A stretch of DNA of 64,000 bases, from contig NZ_CP047209.1 of NCBI RefSeq assembly GCF_030408755.1, positions 1-64,000 on the forward strand, in the 5' to 3' direction. Positions 38,623 through 45,921 of the stretch are shown piece by piece. Position 1 is the stretch's first letter. Each line of letters starts with the position of its first letter. The translations under genes were made by a program, and so were the position numbers. This DNA comes from Corynebacterium felinum (GTDB taxonomy: Bacteria > Actinomycetota > Actinomycetes > Mycobacteriales > Mycobacteriaceae). The notes beneath the pieces are model-generated. The model searched no databases. It had not been told where the DNA came from and saw only the letters and a program-made list of their open reading frames with translations.

Positions 38623-38706
38623 GCCCAGGTGGCGGAATTGGCAGACGCGCTGGCTTCAGGTGCCAGTGTTCGCAAGGACGTGGGGGTTCAAGTCCCCCCC
38701 TGGGCA
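38623..38706 (+). tRNA. tRNA-Leu (CAG anticodon)
   Basis: The 84-nt class II tRNA has acceptor GCCCAGG/CCTGGGC and anticodon stem CTGGC/GCCAG with loop TTCAGGT (anticodon CAG). It has the long variable arm of leucine tRNAs and a T-loop TTCAAGT. No CCA is encoded. Confidence 0.96.
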
Positions 38707-38713
38707 CAGAATA

Positions 38714-38742
38714 AAAGCCACCTACATTATGTAGGTGGCTTT
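38714..38742 (+). terminator. Terminator of tRNA-Leu
   Basis: A 12-bp perfect stem (38714-38725 with 38731-38742) has a 5-base loop; the right arm ends in CTTT, followed by ATTT. Confidence 0.85.
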
Positions 38743-38784
38743 ATTTGGTTTCACGATGCCTCTTAAGCCTCTTAAGCTACTATC

Positions 38785-38856
38785 AGTTAGAGATAGAGCG
38801 AGTGCTACCTGCAAAACCGCAGGTCAATTTTTGCCCGCCGCGCTGAAACTCTAACT
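38785..38856 (+). repeat. 72-nt stem-bounded element, copy F (AGTTAGAG type)
   Basis: Arms AGTTAGAG (38785-38792) and CTCTAACT (38849-38856). The inner AGCG pairs with CGCT just before the GAAA tail, a compensated variant of AGCA/TGCT in copy A. Confidence 0.85.
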
Positions 38857-38945
38857 CTTATTTTGCGGATCAACCCCTACGCATGTGATAGGCCCGCGCT
38901 CTTTGGAGATGTCTATCAATATGTGAAGATTGATTGAATAAAACT

Positions 38946-39017
38946 GATTCGACTTTCAGTGAACATGCGAAAAATTGACCTGCGGTTTCACAAGTAGCAG
39001 TCGCTCTATGTCGAATC
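38946..39017 (-). repeat. 72-nt stem-bounded element, copy G (GATTCGAC type)
   Basis: Arms at 38946-38953 and 39010-39017. It faces copy F across 89 bases, the same arrangement as copies C and D. Confidence 0.85.
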
Positions 39018-39111
39018 AATATTTCTCCCGTCTATCACACCACCGCCTGAAGGCTAAAAATAGGTGCCATGCGTATTTTAGGCAGGTAGGAGTCGATAAA
39101 TGGCCTGATGT

Positions 39112-39134
39112 ATCCACACGAAATGTCCCTTAAG
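39112..39134 (-). mobile_element. Solo terminal repeat of the IS256-type element
   Basis: On the minus strand this is CTTAAGGGACATTTCGTGTGG followed by AT, one base different from the internal end copy at 20693-20714. No second end or transposase is nearby, so it is a relic. Confidence 0.6.
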
Positions 39135-39176
39135 TCGGTATCGTGGGGGTTCTAGAACAACGAAAGTGAGAGCCCA

Positions 39177-39425
39177 ATGGCAGCGAAGTTTTCAGAACAG
39201 GAACGCGAAATACTAGTGGCACTCACAGGGGTGGGGCCAACGGTAATCACGCGCCTTGAGCAGATGGGCTTTAGTTCCCTTGTCGATCTGGCTACTGCCG
39301 ATGTCGAGCAAATTCTTCAGGCAGGTGCTGCTGCGACAGGATCATCCTGTTGGAAAAACAGCCCCCAGGCACGCCGTGCGATCACCGCTGTCGTGGAGTG
39401 CGCACGCAATCATGGTGGGCGGTGA
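39177..39425 (+). CDS. Small helix-hairpin-helix protein
   Basis: The 82-residue product has an LTGVGPTVITRLEQMGFSSLVDLATAD segment, matching the helix-hairpin-helix domain of the pathogenicity-locus (Cdd1-like) and TfoX C-terminal type families, which bind DNA non-specifically. The ATG at 39177 follows a purine-rich GAAAGTGAGAG stretch. It stands alone, about 200 bases before the transporter gene. Biological role unknown. Confidence 0.65.
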   Translation: MAAKFSEQEREILVALTGVGPTVITRLEQMGFSSLVDLATADVEQILQAGAAATGSSCWKNSPQARRAITAVVECARNHGGR

Positions 39426-39623
39426 TTGGGCGTCGATAAGCAGGTGTGGTCGACGTGGTGATCGCTTGCTGTGAGCTGAGACACTGTGCTGTTTTGGCGT
39501 GGTTATGCTGGCAAAAATGCAAAATAAACCACCAAGGTGTTACGTTTTAACCTTCAGACACGACTTACGAGTGGGCTTGACCAACACGAGTAGTAATTTT
39601 CAACAAGGAAAGACCACACTTTT

Positions 39624-41009
39624 ATGACAAAACGCGAGGACACACGGGTTGCGGCGGCAACCATTATCGGCACAGCCATCGAATGGTACGACTTCTTCCT
39701 GTACGCGGCAGCGGCAGGTTTGGTCTTTAACAAAACCTTCTTTAATACCGACGATGCTGCAGTAGCCACCATCTTGTCCTTCCTGACCGTCGGCTTGTCC
39801 TTCCTCTTTAGGCCCCTGGGGGCGTTTCTTGCCGGACATTTCGGCGACAGGATTGGGCGAAGAAAAGTTTTGATGATCACCCTCGTCGGCATGGGCATTG
39901 CCACCACCTTGATTGGCTTGCTGCCCACCTACGCCACCATCGGCGTGGCCGCACCATTATTGCTGATCGCACTACGCGTAATCCAAGGCATTTCCGCTGG
40001 CGGCGAATGGGGCGGTGCCGTGCTCATGGCAGTGGAGCACGCCCCCGACAAACGCCGCGGCCTTTTCGGCGCATTCCCACAAATCGGTGTGCCTATCGGC
40101 CTGCTGATGTCGTCAGGAATGATGGCGATCATGACCAAAATCGCCCCAGGCGACGCCTTCTTGGAGTGGGGTTGGCGCGTACCATTCTTGCTCAGCTTCA
40201 TCCTGATTTTCGTCGGCCACTACATCCGCCACGGTGTGGCTGAATCCCCCGTGTTTGCCGAAATCGCACAACGCAAAGAAGTAACCAAAAACCCGCTGGG
40301 CAAGATGCTGCGCTACAACTTCGTAGTAGTCTTCCTCGCTGCACTGGTTTTCGCCGGCAACGGCGCTTCCGGCTACATGACCACCGGCGGTTTCATCCAA
40401 AACTACGCCACCAACCCCGACGGCCCCATCGGCCTTGAACGCGGCCCCGTGCTTCTGGCAGTGACCGGTTCCGCCGCCACCTGGCTACTGTTTACCCTGC
40501 TTGCCGGCATTGTGTCTGACTACATTGGGCGCCGCAACACCTACATTGTGGGCTACATTGCGCAGATCATCGGCATTTGGTTGCTGTTCCCCATGGTCAG
40601 CGCCGGTAGCGTGGGCATGCTGTTTAGCGCATTGGCGATTTTGACCATCGGCCTTGGCTTTACTTATGGCCAGCAGTCTGCTTTCTACACCGAACTATTC
40701 CCCGCCTCCGTGCGCTTCTCTGGTGTGTCGGTTACCTATGCGCTCGGTGCGATTCTGGGTGGCGCATTCTCCCCAATGATTGCTGCGTACCTGATTAAGC
40801 AGACCGGCTCCACCGACGCCGTGACCTACTACCTGACCGGCATGGCAGTGCTGGGTTTGATCGCGGTACTGTGCTTTAACAGTCGCGACAACATTCCGCT
40901 TGGCCCAGACCATGAGGCGCAGCAGCGTCAAAGCCCGCTACGTTTTTCCTCTACTCCTGTAGCTTCATTGGATAATAAACCTGAAGTGGTTGCAGCGAAG
41001 GTTCAGTAA
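39624..41009 (+). CDS. MFS transporter, metabolite:H+ symporter (MHS) family
   Basis: The 461-residue protein has twelve membrane helices. The N-terminal TIIGTAIEWYDFFLYAAAA block, the RPLGAFLAGHFGDRIGRRKVL loop after helix 2 and RVIQGISAGGEWGGAVLM are hallmarks of the MHS branch (ShiA, ProP, KgtP relatives), which import small organic acids or betaines with protons. The exact substrate cannot be told. AGGAA precedes ATG 39624. A terminator lies 112 bases after the stop codon. Confidence 0.88.
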   Translation: MTKREDTRVAAATIIGTAIEWYDFFLYAAAAGLVFNKTFFNTDDAAVATILSFLTVGLSFLFRPLGAFLAGHFGDRIGRRKVLMITLVGMGIATTLIGLLPTYATIGVAAPLLLIALRVIQGISAGGEWGGAVLMAVEHAPDKRRGLFGAFPQIGVPIGLLMSSGMMAIMTKIAPGDAFLEWGWRVPFLLSFILIFVGHYIRHGVAESPVFAEIAQRKEVTKNPLGKMLRYNFVVVFLAALVFAGNGASGYMTTGGFIQNYATNPDGPIGLERGPVLLAVTGSAATWLLFTLLAGIVSDYIGRRNTYIVGYIAQIIGIWLLFPMVSAGSVGMLFSALAILTIGLGFTYGQQSAFYTELFPASVRFSGVSVTYALGAILGGAFSPMIAAYLIKQTGSTDAVTYYLTGMAVLGLIAVLCFNSRDNIPLGPDHEAQQRQSPLRFSSTPVASLDNKPEVVAAKVQ

Positions 41010-41039
41010 AGAAACCACGTTTTCTTAGCCTCATCTAGG

Positions 41040-41156
41040 TGTGTGCAGTGAAGTGCTGAGGTGGTAACTGCATGCCCTAGGCAAGCGCTTATACCTTTAC
41101 GGCGTAAACCAACCTAGGACAGCCCTAAGATTTTCTCCAAAATCTTAGGGCTGTTG
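41040..41156 (+). ncRNA. RNA-like structured unit 1 with terminator
   Basis: Upstream pairing GCAGT/ACTGC is followed by CCTAGG...CCTAGG enclosing AAGCGCTT and a TTTAC-GGC-GTAAA hairpin. Then comes a 14-bp perfect terminator stem (41121-41134 with 41139-41152) and GTTGTCAT. A paralogous unit occurs at 41670-41817. No ribosome-binding site or frame is conserved, so a small RNA or structured 3' end of the transporter mRNA is likely. Confidence 0.5.
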
Positions 41157-41160
41157 TCAT

Positions 41161-41637
41161 GTTCGCCCAGCATGGGCTTGTTCTTATGGGTATAAGTCCC
41201 TGGAAATGAAGGTGGTTTAACGTGTGTTTCTGATGCCAACGGCAACGCTGTGAGGTGTTGTGGGGGAGCAAGCTTCAAGCGAGATTTTGCCGCTGTGGTA
41301 CACGAATCGTATGAGGCGTTTCAAGGTGGGTTAGACAGCGCAAGATGTTCAAGGCCGTTCCACCTATGCATGTGTTGGGGTGTCAATACGGCGGTTGTAG
41401 GAGGTTACTGGCATCTTGCTGGCTCGTGGATTCTGACATGTTCTTTGACTAACCAGTATTGGGAAGACCAAGGTGTGAAATCCTTTATCCAACGATGGGA
41501 AACCTTCCGCAGGAAACACAGTTATTTTTATCAACATGTATGAGGAACCGCCGTATGCGATGAACCGCACGTACGGTGGTGTGAGAGGGAGGCTGAGCAA
41601 CCCCGCCCACTCCACCTCCTAGTCGATTTGTGTCAGT
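41161..41637 (+). mobile_element. Internally deleted group II intron
   Basis: The 5' end GTTCGCCCAGCATGGGC...GGGTATAAGTCCC matches the typical group II 5' start (GTGCG altered to GTTCG). At 41546-41580 a domain V hairpin is present: ACCGCCG pairs with CGGTGGT, a two-base CG bulge, TGCG/CGCA and an ATGAAC loop. A domain VI-like stretch ends in CCTAGTCGAT near 41637. Only about 477 nt remain of a normal 1.8-2.5 kb; the maturase is gone except perhaps a C-terminal trace before 41543. It begins 8 bases after a terminator stem, the preferred site of class C introns. Confidence 0.78.
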
Positions 41638-41669
41638 CTTATCCGCTTGCGAGGCGTTGAGTTGGCGTT

Positions 41670-41817
41670 ACCTGTAATTTCTATAGTGGACACGAGGGTG
41701 AAAGCACCCTTGCATGGGTGGGATTGATGACTTTATGCTGTGGGTAGGCGCTTACGCCTTTACGGTGTAAACCAACCCAGCCGCAGCCCCAAGGTTCTTC
41801 CCAGAATTGAGGGGCTG
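41670..41817 (+). ncRNA. RNA-like structured unit 2 with terminator
   Basis: It is paralogous to the unit at 41040-41156. GGGT...ACCC replaces CCTAGG...CCTAGG as the outer stem, around GGCGCTTACGCC and a TTTAC-GGT-GTAAA hairpin. A terminator-like stem CAGCCCC/GGGGCTG (41784-41790 with 41811-41817) follows. Stem sequences differ but pairing is kept. Confidence 0.5.
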
Positions 41818-42021
41818 ACGTGCGTTTCTACCAAGTTTGCGAGAATCCTCCACGTAGTAACAGATCTTTAAACTCCCAGAATTTAGTGTCTGTTTCTCGG
41901 CTCACGAGGAAAAATTCAGAACATGGTTGTGAACTAGTGACAACAAACATGTGTTTTTCGCTGAACGTGTATATGCTTGTTTTCAGAGAAGGTAAGGACA
42001 AGGTCCCTTGCCATTGCGGTG

Positions 42022-42064
42022 AACGAGGTCTACAGAACATTTTGCGTCTGTAGGCCTCTTCGTT
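42022..42064 (+). terminator. Stem-loop in the 41.8-42.2 kb gap
   Basis: Imperfect arms of 15 and 18 bases (42022-42036 with 42047-42064) form a strong hairpin and are followed by ATAGT rather than a T run. The rest of 41818-42243 holds no gene I can support. Confidence 0.4.
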
Positions 42065-42243
42065 ATAGTGGCCTCTTATTGTAGATAGCCTAAGGTTTGT
42101 TGAATCGAAGCGGACATTTCAATATTCCACTCATAGCGGGCAATGGCGTTTTTCCGGTGGTTATTACTCGCCTGGATATACGGTTCCATTCGTGGTTCGC
42201 CCAAGGCTTTGATAATGGTTTCACGTGTACTGTTTTTCATATA

Positions 42244-42675
42244 CTAATAATCACATGTCTTGCCCGCGCACGGCCTTGTTTTCCACGCCCAGATCACGGT
42301 GATGGTGAGTGCTGCAAGTGAGATGGCGGCGAGATAAGGCTGGATGGGTTGCCACACACCAAGTGCCCCGGAGGTGCCCAGAATGAGCAGCACAATCTTG
42401 TTGCAGACAGGGCAGGCGATCGCAAATAACGCGCCGGTTACTCCCAGTGCCATGGGTGTGTGTTGCTTGCTGATACTTCGTTTCGGAAGTCCCGCCCAAA
42501 TGGCTGTCAGCAGTGCTGTTGCGAGCAGAACGGGTAGTTCCCATGCGCGTACGGGCACGTCGCGCCCAAAAATGGGGTTGGGAATGATGTCGGTGGGCAC
42601 ACCTAAAATAAGAACGGTGGCGAGTGCCCACATAAGGGCGCGGGCACTGTGAAAGCGGGGTGCTAGTACATCCAT
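42244..42675 (-). CDS. Small integral membrane protein with a CPVC motif
   Basis: The 143-residue protein has four hydrophobic helices (about 12-28, 48-64, 76-100, 112-130). A Cys-Pro-Val-Cys pair stands in the third (FAIACPVCNKIVLLILGTSGALG), and Cys residues occur near the C-terminus (PCAGKTCDY). The CxxC pair suggests redox or metal activity at the membrane; this is inference. It overlaps the upstream M20 peptidase gene by 13 bases on the same strand, so the two are co-translated. Confidence 0.7.
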   Translation of the reverse strand: MDVLAPRFHSARALMWALATVLILGVPTDIIPNPIFGRDVPVRAWELPVLLATALLTAIWAGLPKRSISKQHTPMALGVTGALFAIACPVCNKIVLLILGTSGALGVWQPIQPYLAAISLAALTITVIWAWKTRPCAGKTCDY

Positions 42676-43985
42676 GCGCGTGTTAGTTCCCAGTAGGCGG
42701 TTATGGTGAGGTCGAGATCTTCTAGGTGGAGGTATTCGTCGTGGGAATGCAGTTGGGCGTGCATTTCGCCTAGTGTTCTTTCCTTCGCGTGGGCGGCAAA
42801 ACCGTAGCCGGTGCCGCCTTGTGCGCGGGCGAAGCGCAGATCGGAACCACCGGCGGCGATCATGGGGAGAACTGTTGCGTCGGGGAAAAGTCCGTGCAGT
42901 GTGTTTTCGATTGCGCGATATAAAAATGAATCGGTGGGGGAGATGGTGGCATCTTCACAGATGAGACGCTCAATGGTGACGTGTTCAGCGAGCTCGCCGA
43001 GGGCGTCGATAAGCACAGCATCAACATCGTCTTGGGTTTGGCCAGGTAGGGTGCGGATATCCAGTTCCAGCCAGGCGTGCGAGGGCAACACGTTGATTGC
43101 TTGGCCGGCGCGAAGCACAGTGGGGGAGATGGTGAGTTTGCTCACCGCATCCCCGTAGGCGGCGAGTGTGCCCAGCGCAGCATAGTTTGTGCCACTAAGT
43201 ACTTGCTGTTCGGTGGCGGGGTCGAAGCGGAAGGCGTGCACGAATCCGCGCCATATTTCTGAATCAGTGATTGTAGGTTGCGCGTGTGCGATGCGTCGGG
43301 CAACCTCAGCGATTTTCACCACGGCGTGATCTTTGGCGTAGGGTGCGCTGCCGTGGCCGGGATCGCCGGTGACGTGCAGTCGACGCTGTGCCGCACCCTT
43401 TTCGCCGACATAAACAATGACAGAATCTTCGCCGCCTGTGCCGATGATGTGAGAACCACCTGTTTCGGACAGACAGTTTTCCCAGTTCACCGCTGAAGGA
43501 TGATTGTGGGCAATCCATTTCGCGCCAAGTCCGCCGCGGGCTTCCTCATCGGCGAGAGCAACAAACTGTAGCGTCCCTTTCGGCTTGTCCCCGCGGGCTT
43601 TGCGCCGGGCAACCTCGCGCGTGACTGCCGCCATTGTGGCGGTCAGGAACAGCATGTCCACGGTGCCGCGCCCAAAAATTTTGCCGTCGTCAACCACGGC
43701 GTCGAAAGGCGGGGTTGTCCACTGTGCCACATCAACGGGGACTACGTCGGTATGCCCTAAAAAGGTCAGCGGTGGCGCTTCATCGGTGCCGGCAACGGTG
43801 ACAACGAGGCTGACCCGGCCAGGTTCGGGCTCAAAACGGCGGATGTCGACATGCGTGTCGACGTCGGCAAAAAACTCCTCGATTGTGTCAGCATTGCGTA
43901 CTTCCTGGCCGGAACCAGGGGTGAAATCGTTGACGCACGCATTCTGAACTAGCTGCTTAAGCAGGGCAAGGGTGTCGGGGTACAT
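42663..43985 (-). CDS. M20/M25/M40 family metallopeptidase
   Basis: The 440-residue zinc-dependent peptidase or deacylase has the metal-ligand blocks LTFLGHTDVVPV, GRGTVDMLFLTA (bridging Asp), DEEARGGLG (catalytic Glu pair) and a late His region. The dimerisation domain lies at about 190-310. The family includes dipeptidases, carboxypeptidases and succinyl-diaminopimelate desuccinylase; DapE itself is shorter, so a dipeptidase role is more likely. It is divergent from bioB. Confidence 0.87.
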   Translation of the reverse strand: MYPDTLALLKQLVQNACVNDFTPGSGQEVRNADTIEEFFADVDTHVDIRRFEPEPGRVSLVVTVAGTDEAPPLTFLGHTDVVPVDVAQWTTPPFDAVVDDGKIFGRGTVDMLFLTATMAAVTREVARRKARGDKPKGTLQFVALADEEARGGLGAKWIAHNHPSAVNWENCLSETGGSHIIGTGGEDSVIVYVGEKGAAQRRLHVTGDPGHGSAPYAKDHAVVKIAEVARRIAHAQPTITDSEIWRGFVHAFRFDPATEQQVLSGTNYAALGTLAAYGDAVSKLTISPTVLRAGQAINVLPSHAWLELDIRTLPGQTQDDVDAVLIDALGELAEHVTIERLICEDATISPTDSFLYRAIENTLHGLFPDATVLPMIAAGGSDLRFARAQGGTGYGFAAHAKERTLGEMHAQLHSHDEYLHLEDLDLTITAYWELTRAWMY

Positions 43986-44013
43986 GGATTCAACTGTAAA
44001 ACATTCCCCAAGT

Positions 44014-44034
44014 TAAACAATGTTCAGATACAAT
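44014..44034 (+). promoter_or_regulatory. bioB promoter with BioQ-like operator
   Basis: TAAACAATGTTCA (44014-44026) differs by two bases from the inverted BioQ consensus GTAACNNNGTTCA known in corynebacteria. It is followed by the -10-like TACAAT at 44029-44034. This would let biotin-related BioQ repress bioB. Confidence 0.45.
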
Positions 44035-44121
44035 TTTTGAACGATGGCCAATTTCCCAACGCTACCCAACGCCATCGCATGCAGCAAAAGTGCACACACA
44101 AGGAGAAAGCTAAAGACCGCC

Positions 44122-45117
44122 ATGACTGACATCCTCGAACTCGCCCGCACCAAAGTCCTCGACCAAGGCATCGGCCTAAACAAAGAAGAAGTGCTCCAGG
44201 TACTCCTTCTCGACGAAGACCGCATCCCCGAACTGCTCGACCTCGCACACCAAGTACGCCTGAAATGGTGCGGCGAAGAAGTTGAAGTCGAAGGCATTGT
44301 GTCGCTGAAAACCGGTGGCTGCCCCGAAGACTGCCACTTCTGTTCCCAGTCCGGCCTGTTTGAATCCCCTGTGCGCTCCGCATGGCTCGACATCGCAGGA
44401 CTTGTTGAGGCAGCGAAGCAGACCCAAAAGTCCGGCGCTACTGAATTCTGCATCGTCGCCGCCGTCAAAGGCCCCGACGAGCGCTTGATGACCCAGCTTG
44501 AGCAAGCAGTAGCCGCCATCAAGGCTGAGGTTGATATCGAAGTCGCCGCCTCGATCGGTATTCTCACCCAAGAGCAGGTCGATAGGCTGCGCGCTGCCGG
44601 TGTGCACCGCTATAACCACAACTTGGAAACCGCGCGCTCCTTCTTCCCTAATGTGGTCACCACCCACAGCTGGGAATCCCGCCGCGAAACCCTGCGCATG
44701 GTCGCTGAATCCGGCATGGAAGTCTGCTCCGGCGGCATCCTCGGCATGGGCGAAACCCTCGAACAACGCGCCGAATTCGCCTGTGATCTCGCCGAACTCG
44801 ACCCCACCGAGGTTCCCATGAACTTCCTCGACCCACGTCCCGGCACTCCTTTTGCCGACAAGGAAGTCATGTCCACCCCTGATGCGCTCCGCGCCGTCGG
44901 CGCGTTCCGTCTCGCCCTGCCGAAGACCATGCTGCGTTTTGCTGGTGGACGCGAACTCACCCTTGGTGACCTCGGCACCGAACAAGGCCTCCTTGGCGGC
45001 ATCAACGCTGTGATCGTGGGCAACTACCTCACCACCCTCGGTCGCCCCATGGAGCAAGACCTCGACATGCTGGGCAAACTGCGCCTGCCCATTAAGGCGC
45101 TGAACGCGAGCTGCTAA
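44122..45117 (+). CDS. bioB: Biotin synthase
   Basis: BioB inserts sulfur into dethiobiotin by radical SAM chemistry. From ATG 44122 ([13 protein letters not shown]) the protein has 331 residues; an upstream in-frame ATG at 44044 is possible and lies where a leaderless transcript from TACAAT would begin. The radical-SAM cluster Cys67-x3-Cys71-x2-Cys74 ([13 protein letters not shown]) is present, as are the [15 protein letters not shown] and [10 protein letters not shown] motifs. The stop codon overlaps the start of bsaP. Confidence 0.95.
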   Translation: MTDILELARTKVLDQGIGLNKEEVLQVLLLDEDRIPELLDLAHQVRLKWCGEEVEVEGIVSLKTGGCPEDCHFCSQSGLFESPVRSAWLDIAGLVEAAKQTQKSGATEFCIVAAVKGPDERLMTQLEQAVAAIKAEVDIEVAASIGILTQEQVDRLRAAGVHRYNHNLETARSFFPNVVTTHSWESRRETLRMVAESGMEVCSGGILGMGETLEQRAEFACDLAELDPTEVPMNFLDPRPGTPFADKEVMSTPDALRAVGAFRLALPKTMLRFAGGRELTLGDLGTEQGLLGGINAVIVGNYLTTLGRPMEQDLDMLGKLRLPIKALNASC

Positions 45118-45362
45118 TGAGCAACGAACTACTTTCAGCCTTACTCGCCGGGGACGCACCCATCTACCACCCCAATACCGGCCAAGAGATCGCCAAAGGT
45201 GAAGAAATCAAACTCTCGCCTTCTGCACGCGCCGGATTAGAAGCACCCCGCTTCTGTCAGCTGTGCGGGCGTCGCATGGTGGTGCAGGTGCGCCCCGACG
45301 GGTGGGACGCCACGTGTTCCCGCCACGGCGACGTCGACTCCGTCTACCTCGGGCGACGCTAA
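45117..45362 (+). CDS. bsaP: Biotin synthase auxiliary protein BsaP
   Basis: The 81-residue protein is encoded directly after bioB with an overlapping TAATGA. It carries CxxC and a further Cys (FCQLCGRRM and ATCSRHGD), suggesting an iron-sulfur or zinc site. In actinobacteria a protein of this type (BsaP) is needed for biotin synthase activity, probably by supplying or repairing the auxiliary cluster; the name is by synteny and motif. Confidence 0.85.
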   Translation: MSNELLSALLAGDAPIYHPNTGQEIAKGEEIKLSPSARAGLEAPRFCQLCGRRMVVQVRPDGWDATCSRHGDVDSVYLGRR

Positions 45363-45921
45363 AGAGTTGAAAACTGTGCAGCGAAGACTGCGGCAACGAG
45401 AAAAGAGGCTCACTGTCGCGTAGCGCTTCGTGTCGTACATACCTTCTGCCCCCTTCTCGAACAACTGCCTCGGTGCCTAACCGAAGCATTGCTCAAGGAG
45501 GGGGCTTTCGCAACCACGAGAATCCGCCTCCGCCTTTGAGGCGTTGAAAGTGCGGACACTGGCTCAAATATGACGTTGATTTTTAATAAGGATGTCTGTG
45601 GGTGGCTGAGGGAAAAGTGAGGAAGGGGCAGGAGGGCGGGAAGAAAAGCTAATATTTTCTCAAATTTAAAAGGGTCCCCTTATCTCATAGGTTGACCCAA
45701 GATAAAGCACTATGACCTGCGCGTTAATTTCTTCACCCCCGTTAGATAACCCCACGCAATCATTTGTGCAGCTAAGAAAATTTTATGGGGGTAGTTGGGC
45801 GAAACTTAAGTTGGGACAGGCTCCACGTTTGGGATACTTCCTATAGGTTTCCTTGAATCACTTTCATTATCAGGGAATGAAGACACCGGAATTCAACGCC
45901 AGTTTTTGAGGATGAACGTAG
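45363..45921. other. Intergenic region upstream of the giant surface protein gene
   Basis: No supported gene. Open frames here show no ribosome-binding site or family match. The part after 45600 is AT-rich with runs of A and T (for example near 45640-45680 and 45770-45790) and should hold the promoter of the giant gene. GAGG at 45908-45911 is its likely ribosome-binding site. Confidence 0.45.

Noticed and set aside
41250..41543. 97-residue frame in the group II intron
   Set aside because: It overlaps intron sequence and is at most a maturase C-terminal trace; no reverse transcriptase motifs remain.
41820..42053. 77-residue frame after RNA-like unit 2
   Set aside because: No ribosome-binding site, no family match, and it ends in a stem-loop that explains the sequence better.
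45208..45489. Minus-strand frame of 93 residues over bsaP
   Set aside because: It is opposite the well-supported bsaP gene and has no motif.
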